Origin: Dehalococcoidia bacterium UBA1141
Lineage (GTDB): Bacteria > Chloroflexota > Dehalococcoidia > Lucifugimonadales > UBA3495
NCBI GenBank assembly: GCA_002311385.1
Contig: DCAE01000141.1
Location: forward strand, 18,210 to 82,209
Reading direction: 5' to 3'
Length of the DNA: 64,000 nucleotides
In this document: in pieces, positions 17,032 to 24,988 of the stretch
Layout of the letters: each line of letters starts with the position of its first letter
How positions within the stretch are numbered: position 1 is the first letter of the stretch
Position numbers and translations under genes: made by a program
The notes under the pieces: generated by a model
What the model was told of the DNA's origin: nothing
Database searches by the model: none
Seen by the model: the letters and a program-made list of their open reading frames with translations, nothing else

Positions 17032-19374
17032 ATGACATCTCGAATCTTTGGCTCAGGCATTCGCCGGAGGGAAGACCCCCGCCTGATTACCGGCCAGGCT
17101 TCATACACGGACGATATCAAACTGCCTCATATGGCCCATGTGGCCATTTTGCGCAGCCCACACGCCCATGCCCGAATCACAAATATAGACACCAGTGCGG
17201 CGGCGGAGTCGCCGGGCGTGGTGGCGGTTTACACCGGCACCGATACCGATAGCGTGCTCAATCCGATCCCATGTGCCTGGATTGTCCCGGACACTGATAC
17301 GAAGGCTGTCGCCTACCCGGCAATGGCCTCGGAAATCGTGCGGTACGTGGGCGAGGCAGTTGCTGTAGTAGTGGCTGAAGACCGTTATCAAGCCGAGGAT
17401 GCTCTGGAACTAATCACCGTTGATTACGAACCATTGCCGGTGGTGGTAAACCCCGAAGCCGCAATGCAGGCAGGGGCTCCTCAGCTTCACGATGACGCTC
17501 CAAGCAACCAGGCTTTCCACTGGGTGGCTGCCGGAGGAGATACCGACGCTGCCTTCGAATCCGCCGAAGTGACGGTCAAGGACACCATAATTCAGCAGAG
17601 GCTGATTCCCAATGCCATGGAGCCGCGGTCCGCAGTGGCCAGTTATATGTCGTCCATGGGCGAACTCACTCTCTGGAATACCACCCAGAACCCCCATATC
17701 GCGCGCTTCGTTACCTCCATGGTGACCGGTCTCGGGGAACACAAGATACGGGTAATCGCCCCCGAAGTGGGTGGTGGGTTTGGCTCGAAGATCCCGGTTT
17801 ATCCTTGGGAGATGCTGGCCGTATTTTGCTCCATGCAGCTTGGCCGACCGGTCAAGTGGACCGAGACTCGAACTGAAAACTACGTAGCGTCGATACACGG
17901 CCGGGACCATGTTCAGCATGTGGAAATGGCGGCCAACCGGGACGGCACGATTACCGGACTACGTTCATTGGTGTACGCCGGGATGGGCGCCTATCTTTCC
18001 ACCGCTGGACCCGGCGTGCCGACAATCCTCCACGGTCTGATTTATTCCGGTCCGTACGATATTCCCAACATCAAAGCGGATATTTACGGCGTGTTTACCA
18101 ATACTACCCCCGTGGATGCCTACCGGGGAGCGGGACGGCCCGAAGCCACTTTCTTGCTTGAAAGGTTGGTCAATCTGCTGGCCGATGAACTGGGTATGGA
18201 CCCGGTCGAACTGCGGCGAAAGAACCTCATTCCCAAGTTTGAAGACGGTCACGATGTAGCCTTGGGTATTACCTACGATAGCGGTGACTATCTACTGCCC
18301 TTGGATAAAGCCTTGGACCACGTGAATTACCGGCAACTGCGAGAAGAACAGGCACGGCTGCGTGAACATAACCAGTACATGGGTATAGCCGTTTCTTGCT
18401 ACTGCGAAATATGCGGCCTTGGCCCCTCCCAAGTGGCTGGCGCAGTGGGATTCGGCGGAGGTTTGTGGGAAAGCGCCATCGTTCGCTTTTATGCCACCGG
18501 TAAGGTCAACGTCTTCATCGGCACCTCACCCCACGGCCAAGGAGAAGAGACGACCTTTGCTCAGATTTTATCGGATGAACTAGGCGTTCCGGTGGATGAC
18601 ATAGAGATTGTCCACGGCGACACCGACAATACACCCATGGGTTGGGGAACCTACGGCAGCCGCACCACGGTGGTGGGTGGCGCAGCCGTGGCCTTGGCCG
18701 CTCGAAAGATAAAAGACAAGGGCAAGGGCTTGGCCGCCCACCTGCTGGAAGCGGCCGAGGAAGATATAGATTACGAAGACGGCAAGTTCTTCGTCAGAGG
18801 CTCGCCCGATCAGAACAAGACCATCCAAGACATTGCGCTGATGGCCAACGTGGCATGGAATATGCCAGAGGGCATGGAGCCTGGCTTGGAAGCGTCGGCA
18901 TTCTACGACCCGCCTAACTTTGTCTATCCATTCGGCACTCATGTGGCGGTGGTAATGGTGGACCCCGACAACGGGAACATCGAGTTGACCCGCTACGTTG
19001 CAGTGGACGACTGCGGCCCGCAAATCAACCCCATGATTGTGGAAGGTCAAGTGCACGGCGGCGTGGTACAAGGCGCTGGTCAGGCTCTGTGGGAAGGCGC
19101 CGTCTATGACGACACCGGCCAGCTGCTGACCGGCTCAATGATGGACTATGCGGTGCCCAGGGCTCACATGGTCCCGGATATCGAGGTGCTGTCCACAGTC
19201 ACCCCGTCCCCCCACAACCCCTTGGGCATCAAGGGCATTGGAGAGACTGGGGCCATCGCCTCAACGGTAACAATCTACAATGCGGTTATGGACGCTCTGA
19301 AACCTTTGGGTGTAACCAAGCTGGATATGCCGCTGACTCCGGAACGGATTTGGCTGGCTATTCATCAAGGTTAG
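17032..19374 (+). CDS. coxL: Form II CoxL-type molybdopterin-binding large subunit
   Basis: This 780-residue subunit holds the molybdopterin cytosine dinucleotide-molybdenum site of a xanthine-oxidase-family hydroxylase. The active-site loop reads AYRGAGR at 363-369, the form II signature, not the AYXCSFR of true (form I) CO dehydrogenase. The general base is Glu738 in GIGETGA. Other blocks are EVGGGFGSK, GTSPHGQGEETTFAQI and GAGQALWEGAVYD. Form II enzymes were named for similarity to CO dehydrogenase, but most probably oxidise other substrates such as aldehydes, purines or heterocycles. The enzyme likely works in the cytosol with CoxS and CoxM, feeding electrons to the respiratory chain or to NAD. 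Confidence 0.92.
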   Translation: MTSRIFGSGIRRREDPRLITGQASYTDDIKLPHMAHVAILRSPHAHARITNIDTSAAAESPGVVAVYTGTDTDSVLNPIPCAWIVPDTDTKAVAYPAMASEIVRYVGEAVAVVVAEDRYQAEDALELITVDYEPLPVVVNPEAAMQAGAPQLHDDAPSNQAFHWVAAGGDTDAAFESAEVTVKDTIIQQRLIPNAMEPRSAVASYMSSMGELTLWNTTQNPHIARFVTSMVTGLGEHKIRVIAPEVGGGFGSKIPVYPWEMLAVFCSMQLGRPVKWTETRTENYVASIHGRDHVQHVEMAANRDGTITGLRSLVYAGMGAYLSTAGPGVPTILHGLIYSGPYDIPNIKADIYGVFTNTTPVDAYRGAGRPEATFLLERLVNLLADELGMDPVELRRKNLIPKFEDGHDVALGITYDSGDYLLPLDKALDHVNYRQLREEQARLREHNQYMGIAVSCYCEICGLGPSQVAGAVGFGGGLWESAIVRFYATGKVNVFIGTSPHGQGEETTFAQILSDELGVPVDDIEIVHGDTDNTPMGWGTYGSRTTVVGGAAVALAARKIKDKGKGLAAHLLEAAEEDIDYEDGKFFVRGSPDQNKTIQDIALMANVAWNMPEGMEPGLEASAFYDPPNFVYPFGTHVAVVMVDPDNGNIELTRYVAVDDCGPQINPMIVEGQVHGGVVQGAGQALWEGAVYDDTGQLLTGSMMDYAVPRAHMVPDIEVLSTVTPSPHNPLGIKGIGETGAIASTVTIYNAVMDALKPLGVTKLDMPLTPERIWLAIHQG

Positions 19375-19409
19375 GCCGAGAATCAGCAAGGAGTAAGAGG
19401 AAAGAAGCC

Positions 19410-20405
19410 ATGTTCGCTACAGATTTTGAATACCTAAAGGCCACATCCGTGGCCCAAGCAATACAACTACTGGGCACAAACCCGGAAGCAAGGCTGCTGG
19501 CTGGCGGCCACAGCTTGATTCCCTTGATGAAGCTTCGCCAAGTGCGGGCCCCGGCGGTGATAGACATCGGCGGCATCGACGAATTGCGTGGCATCAGCAT
19601 AAACAACGGCACCATACACATTGGAGCTTTGACCACCCACCGGGAGATAGAGACATCTCCCGAGATTGCCCAAGCCTGCCACATCATGACCGAAGTGGCC
19701 GGTTCCATAGGCGACCCTCAGGTTAGAAACCGGGGCACCATCGGCGGCAACGTGGTCCATGCGGACCCGGCCTCCGACTGGCCTACAGTGTTGACCGCTC
19801 TGCGCGCCGAAATGGTGGTCCAAGGTCGACGGGGTGCGCGTAATGTGCCTGCCGCCGAGTTTTTCACTGGACTGCTGGAAACCAGCATAGCCTCCACCGA
19901 GATTCTGACGGGCATAGAGGTGCCAAGATTGAACCAGAACCAGCTTGCCGAGTATGCCAAGATGGCCCACCCGGCGACCCATTTCGCTGTCGTCGGTGGC
20001 GCAGTGGTTGTCACAGTGGAGGGCGGACGATGCACCGCCGCCAGTGTGGTTGTGGGGGGGCTGGTTCCCATGCCTTTGCGAGCCAGGTCGGTGGAAACCG
20101 CCTTGGTAGGCCAAGAACTGACTATGGAAAACATCACGGCAGCTGCGGAGAAAATCTCCATCGACTTGGGTTCCAACGTGTTTGGTGACAGCGTCTTCGC
20201 TTCGGCTGATTTCCGCCGCATGGTGGTGGGCGTTGAGGTTAAGCATGCGTTATTCCATGCCGTAGGGCTGGCGCACCACGACGATGGTGATGGTCACGAT
20301 GACCACGGTCACGACCACGACGATCACGGGCATGACCATGACGACCACGGGCATGATCATGACGATCACGGACACGACCATGGGGACCACGGTCATAATC
20401 ATTAG
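19410..20405 (+). CDS. coxM: CoxM-like FAD-binding subunit with His/Asp-rich C-terminal tail
   Basis: This 331-residue medium subunit binds FAD: AGGHSLIP at 31-38 and RGTIGGN at 108-114 are the two flavin motifs of the family. I start it at ATG 19410 behind GAGGAAAG; a longer frame reaches into coxL without support. The catalytic module ends near residue 285. Residues 289-331 form a low-complexity tail of 18 His, 16 Asp, 8 Gly and 1 Asn built from a repeated seven-residue unit (DHGHDHD), which other members of the family do not normally have. Such tails bind Ni, Co, Zn or Cu ions. The tail could store metal or be a product of repeat expansion. Confidence 0.92.
   Translation: MFATDFEYLKATSVAQAIQLLGTNPEARLLAGGHSLIPLMKLRQVRAPAVIDIGGIDELRGISINNGTIHIGALTTHREIETSPEIAQACHIMTEVAGSIGDPQVRNRGTIGGNVVHADPASDWPTVLTALRAEMVVQGRRGARNVPAAEFFTGLLETSIASTEILTGIEVPRLNQNQLAEYAKMAHPATHFAVVGGAVVVTVEGGRCTAASVVVGGLVPMPLRARSVETALVGQELTMENITAAAEKISIDLGSNVFGDSVFASADFRRMVVGVEVKHALFHAVGLAHHDDGDGHDDHGHDHDDHGHDHDDHGHDHDDHGHDHGDHGHNH
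20301..20402 (+). repeat. 21-bp coding tandem repeat, almost five copies
   Basis: Four full 21-base units (20301-20321, 20322-20342, 20343-20363, 20364-20384) and one partial unit (20385-20402) encode the DHGHDHD repeats at the end of CoxM. Differences between units are mostly at third codon positions, so the protein repeat seems to be kept by selection or the expansion is not recent. Confidence 0.85.
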
Positions 20406-20464
20406 GAATAGTTTAATTTGGAAGCCCCAAAACAAGGGGGCCATTCACACGGGATTGCTATTAA

Positions 20465-21307
20465 TTGAAGATACTTCTAACGAACGATGATGGTATAAAG
20501 GCGCCGGGTCTGTGGGCGGCGGTGGAAGGGCTCAGGAAGGTTGGAGAGGTGTTTGTGGTTGCTCCCGATAAAGAGCAGAGCGGAGTTGGCGCTTCCCTCA
20601 CCCTGCATTCTTCTCTAACGGTTAAAAACGAACCCGTGCCGGACTCGATTAACAGTTCACCCGCCAGCGATTCTCCGGGCGGCAACCAGAACGGGTTTCA
20701 CCCGGTTACTGCCTATTCCGTTCAGGGCACGCCCGGCGACAGTTGTATTCTGGCGCTGGAGAATGTGGTCGGCGCAGTGGACTTGGTTGTTTCGGGCATC
20801 AACTCCGGGTCCAACGTGGGCTGGGATGTTATGGTGTCCGGCACCTTCGGAGCGGCCCTCCAGGGCCACCTCAGGGGCTACCCGACCATCGCTATATCGG
20901 TGGGAGCGGTTAATAACCCACAGTTTGCTGCTGCCAGCAAACTTTTAGAGATGATTGCTTTGCGGTTCCGGGACAACGCACCCGCTTCCAGCCTGTTTCT
21001 GAACGTCAACATCCCCAGCCAGCCAGCGGGCCGTATCGCCGGGCTAAAGGTGACCCAGTTGGGCGGCAGGTCTTATGGTGAGTCGGTTCGGGTGGAAGGC
21101 ACCGGGGACGATAAGAAATACTGGATCTCCCGCAACCGCCCAATTTCGGGCACGCCGGTTGACGGCACCGATATCTGGGCTCTGAAGAACAATTACATAT
21201 CCATCACGCCCATGCAAATCAGCTTCGGACAGCAGCAACAAGCCGCAGACGTTGAGAAGCTAGTGGACGGAATTTCAGAGAAGCTGCTGAAGCCGTCCGG
21301 GGACTAA
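20465..21307 (+). CDS. surE: 5'/3'-nucleotidase SurE
   Basis: This 280-residue survival protein E dephosphorylates nucleoside monophosphates in the cytosol. The N-terminus MKILLTNDDGIKAPGL holds the metal-binding NDDG motif (8-11), and SGINSGSNVGWDVMVSGTFGAALQG is the second conserved block. The start is a TTG at 20465, which places the family's invariant N-terminus exactly. No strong ribosome site is visible. It follows coxM by 59 bases and may be in the same transcript, though SurE is a general housekeeping enzyme. Residues 60-80 form a somewhat longer loop than usual (NSSPASDSPGGNQNGF). Confidence 0.92.
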   Translation: MKILLTNDDGIKAPGLWAAVEGLRKVGEVFVVAPDKEQSGVGASLTLHSSLTVKNEPVPDSINSSPASDSPGGNQNGFHPVTAYSVQGTPGDSCILALENVVGAVDLVVSGINSGSNVGWDVMVSGTFGAALQGHLRGYPTIAISVGAVNNPQFAAASKLLEMIALRFRDNAPASSLFLNVNIPSQPAGRIAGLKVTQLGGRSYGESVRVEGTGDDKKYWISRNRPISGTPVDGTDIWALKNNYISITPMQISFGQQQQAADVEKLVDGISEKLLKPSGD

Positions 21308-21442
21308 CGGCTCTCTTTAGAAATCACGGCTACGAAGTCCAATCCTCTTGATCCTGAAACTCGCTGGCCAGCCAGAACCGTTCGTGGTGAGCTTGTCGAA
21401 CCATACCGTTTTGGCTGCTTGAATGGATTGCTCCCCGGCGGA

Positions 21443-22573
21443 TTAGGTTCCCATCAGCAGAGAGGCCAGCAGCCCCACTCGCCTGGGCAATTCTGCGGCG
21501 ATGATGTGCTCATGCACGGCGTGAGGACCTTCTCCCACTCCCCCCAGCCCGTCCAATACCGCCACACCCATTGCTGACGCAAATTGAGCATCCGAGCCGC
21601 CGCCCACGTGGGCCTCGCCCAATTCTTTGCGCAGTGGTTCTGAAATGTTGCGAGCCGATTCCAGCAAGCGGGCAGTGGCTGGGGTTTTCTCCATGGGCAG
21701 CCGGTTCATGCCGCCGGTAATCTCCACCACCGCTCCCGGCAGCGAAGGTTTGAGAGCAAGGATTTCCTCAGTCACCCGGTCAGCCTCCGACATGGTGGCG
21801 ACCCGCAGGTCCACCAAACCTTCGGCAAAAGGCGCAATCTGATTCCTTACCGAACCACCGCTCATAACGCCGACGTTTACCGTGGTCCCGATTTCCAGGT
21901 CGGTGAAAGAGTGGAGGCGGATTATCTGGTGAGCCAGTTCTTCCACGGCGCTGATGCCTTTCTCAGGCTCGTTTCCGGCATGAGCCGCCCGGCAGGTCAC
22001 CTTTAACTGGGACATTCCCACGCCCTTGCGTCCGATTTTTAAGGCTCCGCCGCTGCCAGCAGCTGGCTCTAAAACAAAAACGTGGGCGCTCTTCCTGGCC
22101 TCCTCTTCGATGAGGGCCCGAGACGTTGTGCTGCCTACCTCTTCATCGGAGTTGAACACCATCTTCACCCGGCGTTGAGGAGCCAATCCAAGGGTCTTCA
22201 GGGCATCCAGGGCGTGAAGAAGGATGGCTATTCCTGCCTTCATGTCCAAGATTCCCGGCCCGGAGACCAAGCCGTCTTGCATACGAAAGGGCATTTCCTG
22301 CAGGGTGTCGGTGGCCCAAACCGTGTCCATGTGGCAGAGGATTAGTATCTGCTCGTCGCCTTCGCCTCATTCTGCTAACAGGTGATTTCCAGCCTCGGTC
22401 TGAGAGATAACCTCTACCGATGCGCGCAAAGTCTCCAACCGTTCCTTGATGTAGAAGCTCAATTTATCGACGGAAGGTTTGTCTGCGGTGAACGACTCCA
22501 TCTCCACCATGGTGCGCAGCGTTTCCATAGTGTCGTCGGCATGAGCGAGGGCGTAGTCGAGAAGTTCTTTCAT
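21443..22573 (-). pseudogene. M20-family metallopeptidase (glutamate carboxypeptidase-like), interrupted by in-frame UGA
   Basis: A single frame from ATG 22573 (GGAG ribosome site) to TAA 21443 encodes a complete 376-residue M20 peptidase, except for one TGA at 22369-22367 (codon 69), where relatives of carboxypeptidase G2 have tryptophan (AEWGEG before LLCHMDTVW). All metal-site motifs lie after the stop: His81 in CHMDTVW, the Asp of GILDMKAG, EE in NSDEEVGS, the Glu of VLEPA and the final His in HEHI. TGG elsewhere in the window encodes Trp normally, so this is best read as a TGG-to-TGA change or a base error. Translation could restart at ATG 22330, but that product would lack a metal ligand. 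It follows the nitrile-hydratase genes on the same strand. Confidence 0.8.
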
Positions 22574-22713
22574 GTTGTGTCTCCGGAATGAGGATTGGGT
22601 TGCGGGATTTAAGCCAGAGCCATATTGCCGCATCGGCGACGGCAAGAGGCACCGCACACGACATAAAGCGAGGCGGCGCTTATGATCAATTGGGGCCGAT
22701 TTAATGGAGCAAG

Positions 22714-23379
22714 CTAGTCCGCAGCGGGCGCTGGTTGCGGAGAAAGAGCGTCGGTCACACCGATCATGCTGTCCCGGGTTACCAAGTTCGCCAACTCCTC
22801 TTCGCTGAAGCCTTCGGTCCCGGCTGGCCGTCTGGGCAAAACCAAAAAGCGCGTGTCGGGTCCCGTGCTATCCATCACACGCACTTCTATGTCGTTTCCA
22901 AGGTTAAGACCGAACTCCTTCATGACTCCCCTGGGGTCGACCACTGCCCGGGAACGATAAGCGAGGCTTTTGAACCAGTCCGGAGGCGTCCCTAATAGAG
23001 CTCTTGGATAGCAAGAGCAAAGCGTGCAGACAACCATGTGATGTACTATGTCAGTGTTCTCGACTACAGTCACTTTAGGAGTGTTCTCAGGGAGCGTGTA
23101 TCCCAACTCCAGCAATGCAGGCACAGCGTCGGCCAGGAGACGGGCTTTGAATTCCGCATCTGACCAAGCGTGGGCTACTACGCGGGCACCGTCAGTTGGG
23201 GACCTCCGCCGCATTGTGTCCACCATCCTCTGGATTTCCTCAGCGGTGCACATTCCTTTTTCAATTATTAGGGATTCCATGGCTTGAGCCCGTTGAGCAT
23301 AGTAGCTGAGCTCCACGTCTTCTTCGATACCGGTATGAGCATGGTCATGGTCTCCGTGGTCTGTGCTTAGGGCGCTCAT
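22714..23379 (-). CDS. Cobalt-type nitrile hydratase alpha / thiocyanate hydrolase gamma subunit
   Basis: This 221-residue subunit carries the metal claw VCTLCSC (Cys118, Cys121, Ser122, Cys123). Threonine after the first cysteine marks the cobalt type; iron types have serine there. The cysteines are normally oxidised to sulfinic and sulfenic acids. The N-terminus has a His/Asp-rich stretch DHGDHDHAH (residues 7-15) that might help bind cobalt. The ATG follows AGGAG and stands nine bases after the preceding beta-type gene. Because the beta chain is split into two genes, the product could be a three-subunit nitrile hydratase (nitrile to amide) or a thiocyanate hydrolase. The motif alone cannot decide. 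Confidence 0.9.
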   Translation of the reverse strand: MSALSTDHGDHDHAHTGIEEDVELSYYAQRAQAMESLIIEKGMCTAEEIQRMVDTMRRRSPTDGARVVAHAWSDAEFKARLLADAVPALLELGYTLPENTPKVTVVENTDIVHHMVVCTLCSCYPRALLGTPPDWFKSLAYRSRAVVDPRGVMKEFGLNLGNDIEVRVMDSTGPDTRFLVLPRRPAGTEGFSEEELANLVTRDSMIGVTDALSPQPAPAAD

Positions 23380-23388
23380 GTATTTCTC

Positions 23389-23694
23389 CTAGGCGATTTC
23401 TGGCTCAAGCCAATTTTCGAATACTTCAATTTGAAGGGTATCTCGGTCAGGCCCTTGATAGTTCTCCCACAAATGATTCTGATCGAATTCCACTAGGTAA
23501 AGGGGCTGCATGGGGAGACCGTCTCCGCCGTGTCCCAAGGATTCGGGATTTCGATAACTCCCGAACAACGCTACGACCACGCCGGTTTTGCTCTGGATAT
23601 ATTCTGGAGTTCGGAAGTGCGTCGGCGGTGTGCCAACACGCACCTTTACTCGCTGTCCTTTGCCGAACCTGGCGGGCGTGGATGCCGTCGCCAT
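23389..23694 (-). CDS. Nitrile hydratase beta subunit, C-terminal-half protein
   Basis: This 101-residue protein matches only the C-terminal SH3-like half of nitrile hydratase beta: FGKGQRVKVRVGTPPTHFRTPEY, the TGVVVALFGSYRNPE strand, then LYLVEFDQNHLW. It corresponds to the alpha subunit of thiocyanate hydrolase or to the second beta piece of three-subunit nitrile hydratases. Its ATG shares one base with the TAA of the upstream gene (TAATG), so the two halves are translationally coupled and made in equal amounts. Confidence 0.9.
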   Translation of the reverse strand: MATASTPARFGKGQRVKVRVGTPPTHFRTPEYIQSKTGVVVALFGSYRNPESLGHGGDGLPMQPLYLVEFDQNHLWENYQGPDRDTLQIEVFENWLEPEIA

Positions 23695-23996
23695 TATCCG
23701 CTCCTTTGAGACAGTTGTACCATTCTTCGGTCGATCTCATCAGAGTCCAGAATGCCTTTCTCCAGCATTAGGATCTCTAATGCTGCTGTCCACTTCTCGT
23801 AGTAGCCCAGTGACTCGTACTTCTCCAGTTCCAAACTTTCGATGGCGCGGCGCATCTCGTCGGTGGTCCGAACTCCCTTTTCTCCCAAAACCATGTGGAG
23901 AGCGTCTACACGCACTTCCCAGTCCGACAAGACATGCTCGCTCTGGTCTATAGGGTCTTCGTTGGGCCAGCCGCCCCGGTCATGGACTTTTGGCAT
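23694..23996 (-). CDS. Nitrile hydratase beta subunit, N-terminal-half protein
   Basis: This 100-residue protein begins MPKVHDRGGW, the hallmark opening of nitrile hydratase beta (HDxGG), and continues with the helical segment DWEVRVDALHMVLGEKG and YYEKWTAALEILMLEKG. It then ends where the beta chain would go on, and the next gene supplies the rest. The order N-half, C-half, alpha is the scnB-scnA-scnC order of thiocyanate hydrolase operons as I recall it. The start has a GGAGG site four bases before ATG. The gene lies 97 bases after a polysaccharide-deacetylase-like gene on the same strand. No cobalt chaperone or activator gene is visible nearby. Confidence 0.88.
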   Translation of the reverse strand: MPKVHDRGGWPNEDPIDQSEHVLSDWEVRVDALHMVLGEKGVRTTDEMRRAIESLELEKYESLGYYEKWTAALEILMLEKGILDSDEIDRRMVQLSQRSG

Positions 23997-24093
23997 GATT
24001 CCTCCATAAAACCACCCTGTTTGGGCTACTTGGGCGCATAGGCGATTTTGTGCCCACCATCATAAATCGTGGTAGTCGGCCTGGCAAGCGGCT

Positions 24094-24909
24094 TTAACGA
24101 TTGACCCACAGTTCGGCGACATCCTGGCAACGCATGAACTCCACGTTGGGGAAGGTGCGTATGTGGTCGATTAGCCGTTCCAGCATGAGCAGCCTGCCGG
24201 GTCGCCCGATGTACTGAGGATGCATAGTCAGGTTGAAGGAACTGCCGTAGCGGTAGATACCCTCAAACTCGGCGGCCCATGTCCCGAAGACCTCATCCGG
24301 GTTGCGCATGGGGCCCAAGCGGTTGGCCACCGGGGCGTACACGAAGTTGGGAGCGTCGTCCAACAGCCAATGTATGGGCAACTCCACCAGTTGCTTATCT
24401 GTGCCTGGAACGTCAACCATGTAGGGGGCATCGTCGCCCATGAGGCTGGTGTCGTACTTGAACCCCAGGGAAGATAGAAACTCCAGCGAATGCTCGCTCA
24501 GTTCCCAACTAGGGGAACGGTAGCCCACGGGAGCCGTTCCGGTTATGCCCTCTAAAATGCTGATGCCCCGTTCCAAGACACTTTTCTCCTCATCTGGGGA
24601 CAAAGTGGATGGCGGCTCGTGCATATAGCCGTGATGGGCCACTTCGTGGCCTCTGCGGGCAATCTCTTTAACCATATCAACGTGGGTTTCCGCAACGAAA
24701 CCGGGGATATAGAAGCTGGCCTTGATGCCGTGAGCGTCCAGCATGTCCAAGATTCGCGGGGTTGCAACGCTAGGACCGTACTCAGCCATGGACATGAGGC
24801 TGGGATGGTTGACGAAATCGGGGTTACGGTTGAGCCAAGAGGAAACGCCGTCCACGTCGAAGGTGAGCATCGCCACGCACTTGGTGGCGCCGGGCCAGAT
24901 TCCAGACAT
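24094..24909 (-). CDS. Polysaccharide deacetylase-family (NodB-fold) hydrolase
   Basis: This 271-residue carbohydrate-esterase-4-like protein has LTFDVDG (Asp18, Asp20), the metal pair HHGYMH (about His93 and His97), YRSPSWE and a C-terminal LTMHPQ. The pattern with TFDVD and MHPQY is that of the PgdA/PuuE branch, which includes peptidoglycan deacetylases and amide-ring hydrolases such as allantoinase. No signal peptide is present, so a cytosolic small-molecule C-N hydrolase is more likely than a cell-wall enzyme. An AAGGGGG site precedes the ATG. It sits directly upstream of the nitrile-hydratase-like genes and may share their transcript, which suggests a joint role in using organic nitrogen (inference). 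Confidence 0.85.
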   Translation of the reverse strand: MSGIWPGATKCVAMLTFDVDGVSSWLNRNPDFVNHPSLMSMAEYGPSVATPRILDMLDAHGIKASFYIPGFVAETHVDMVKEIARRGHEVAHHGYMHEPPSTLSPDEEKSVLERGISILEGITGTAPVGYRSPSWELSEHSLEFLSSLGFKYDTSLMGDDAPYMVDVPGTDKQLVELPIHWLLDDAPNFVYAPVANRLGPMRNPDEVFGTWAAEFEGIYRYGSSFNLTMHPQYIGRPGRLLMLERLIDHIRTFPNVEFMRCQDVAELWVNR

Positions 24910-24960
24910 TTTATCCCCCTTTTCGTTGAGCGGTGATTTAGGTGGAGGCTGAGCCAGAAT

Positions 24961-24988
24961 GACTAAGCCAAAAAGACTAAGCCGGAAT
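24961..24988. repeat. 14-bp tandem duplication at the serS stop codon
   Basis: GACTAAGCCAAAAA (24961-24974) is followed by GACTAAGCCGGAAT (24975-24988), with 11 of 14 bases identical. The second copy contains the serS stop (24977-24979); the first carries the same CTA (TAG on the minus strand) in another frame. Confidence 0.55.

Noticed and set aside
19350..19409. Longer CoxM start inside the coxL gene
   Set aside because: The 20 extra residues overlap coxL, have no ribosome site and precede the conserved MFATDFEYLKA opening.
22330..22369. UGA as tryptophan or selenocysteine in the M20 gene
   Set aside because: TGG is the Trp codon throughout the window, and no selenocysteine insertion structure or selenoenzyme family fits.
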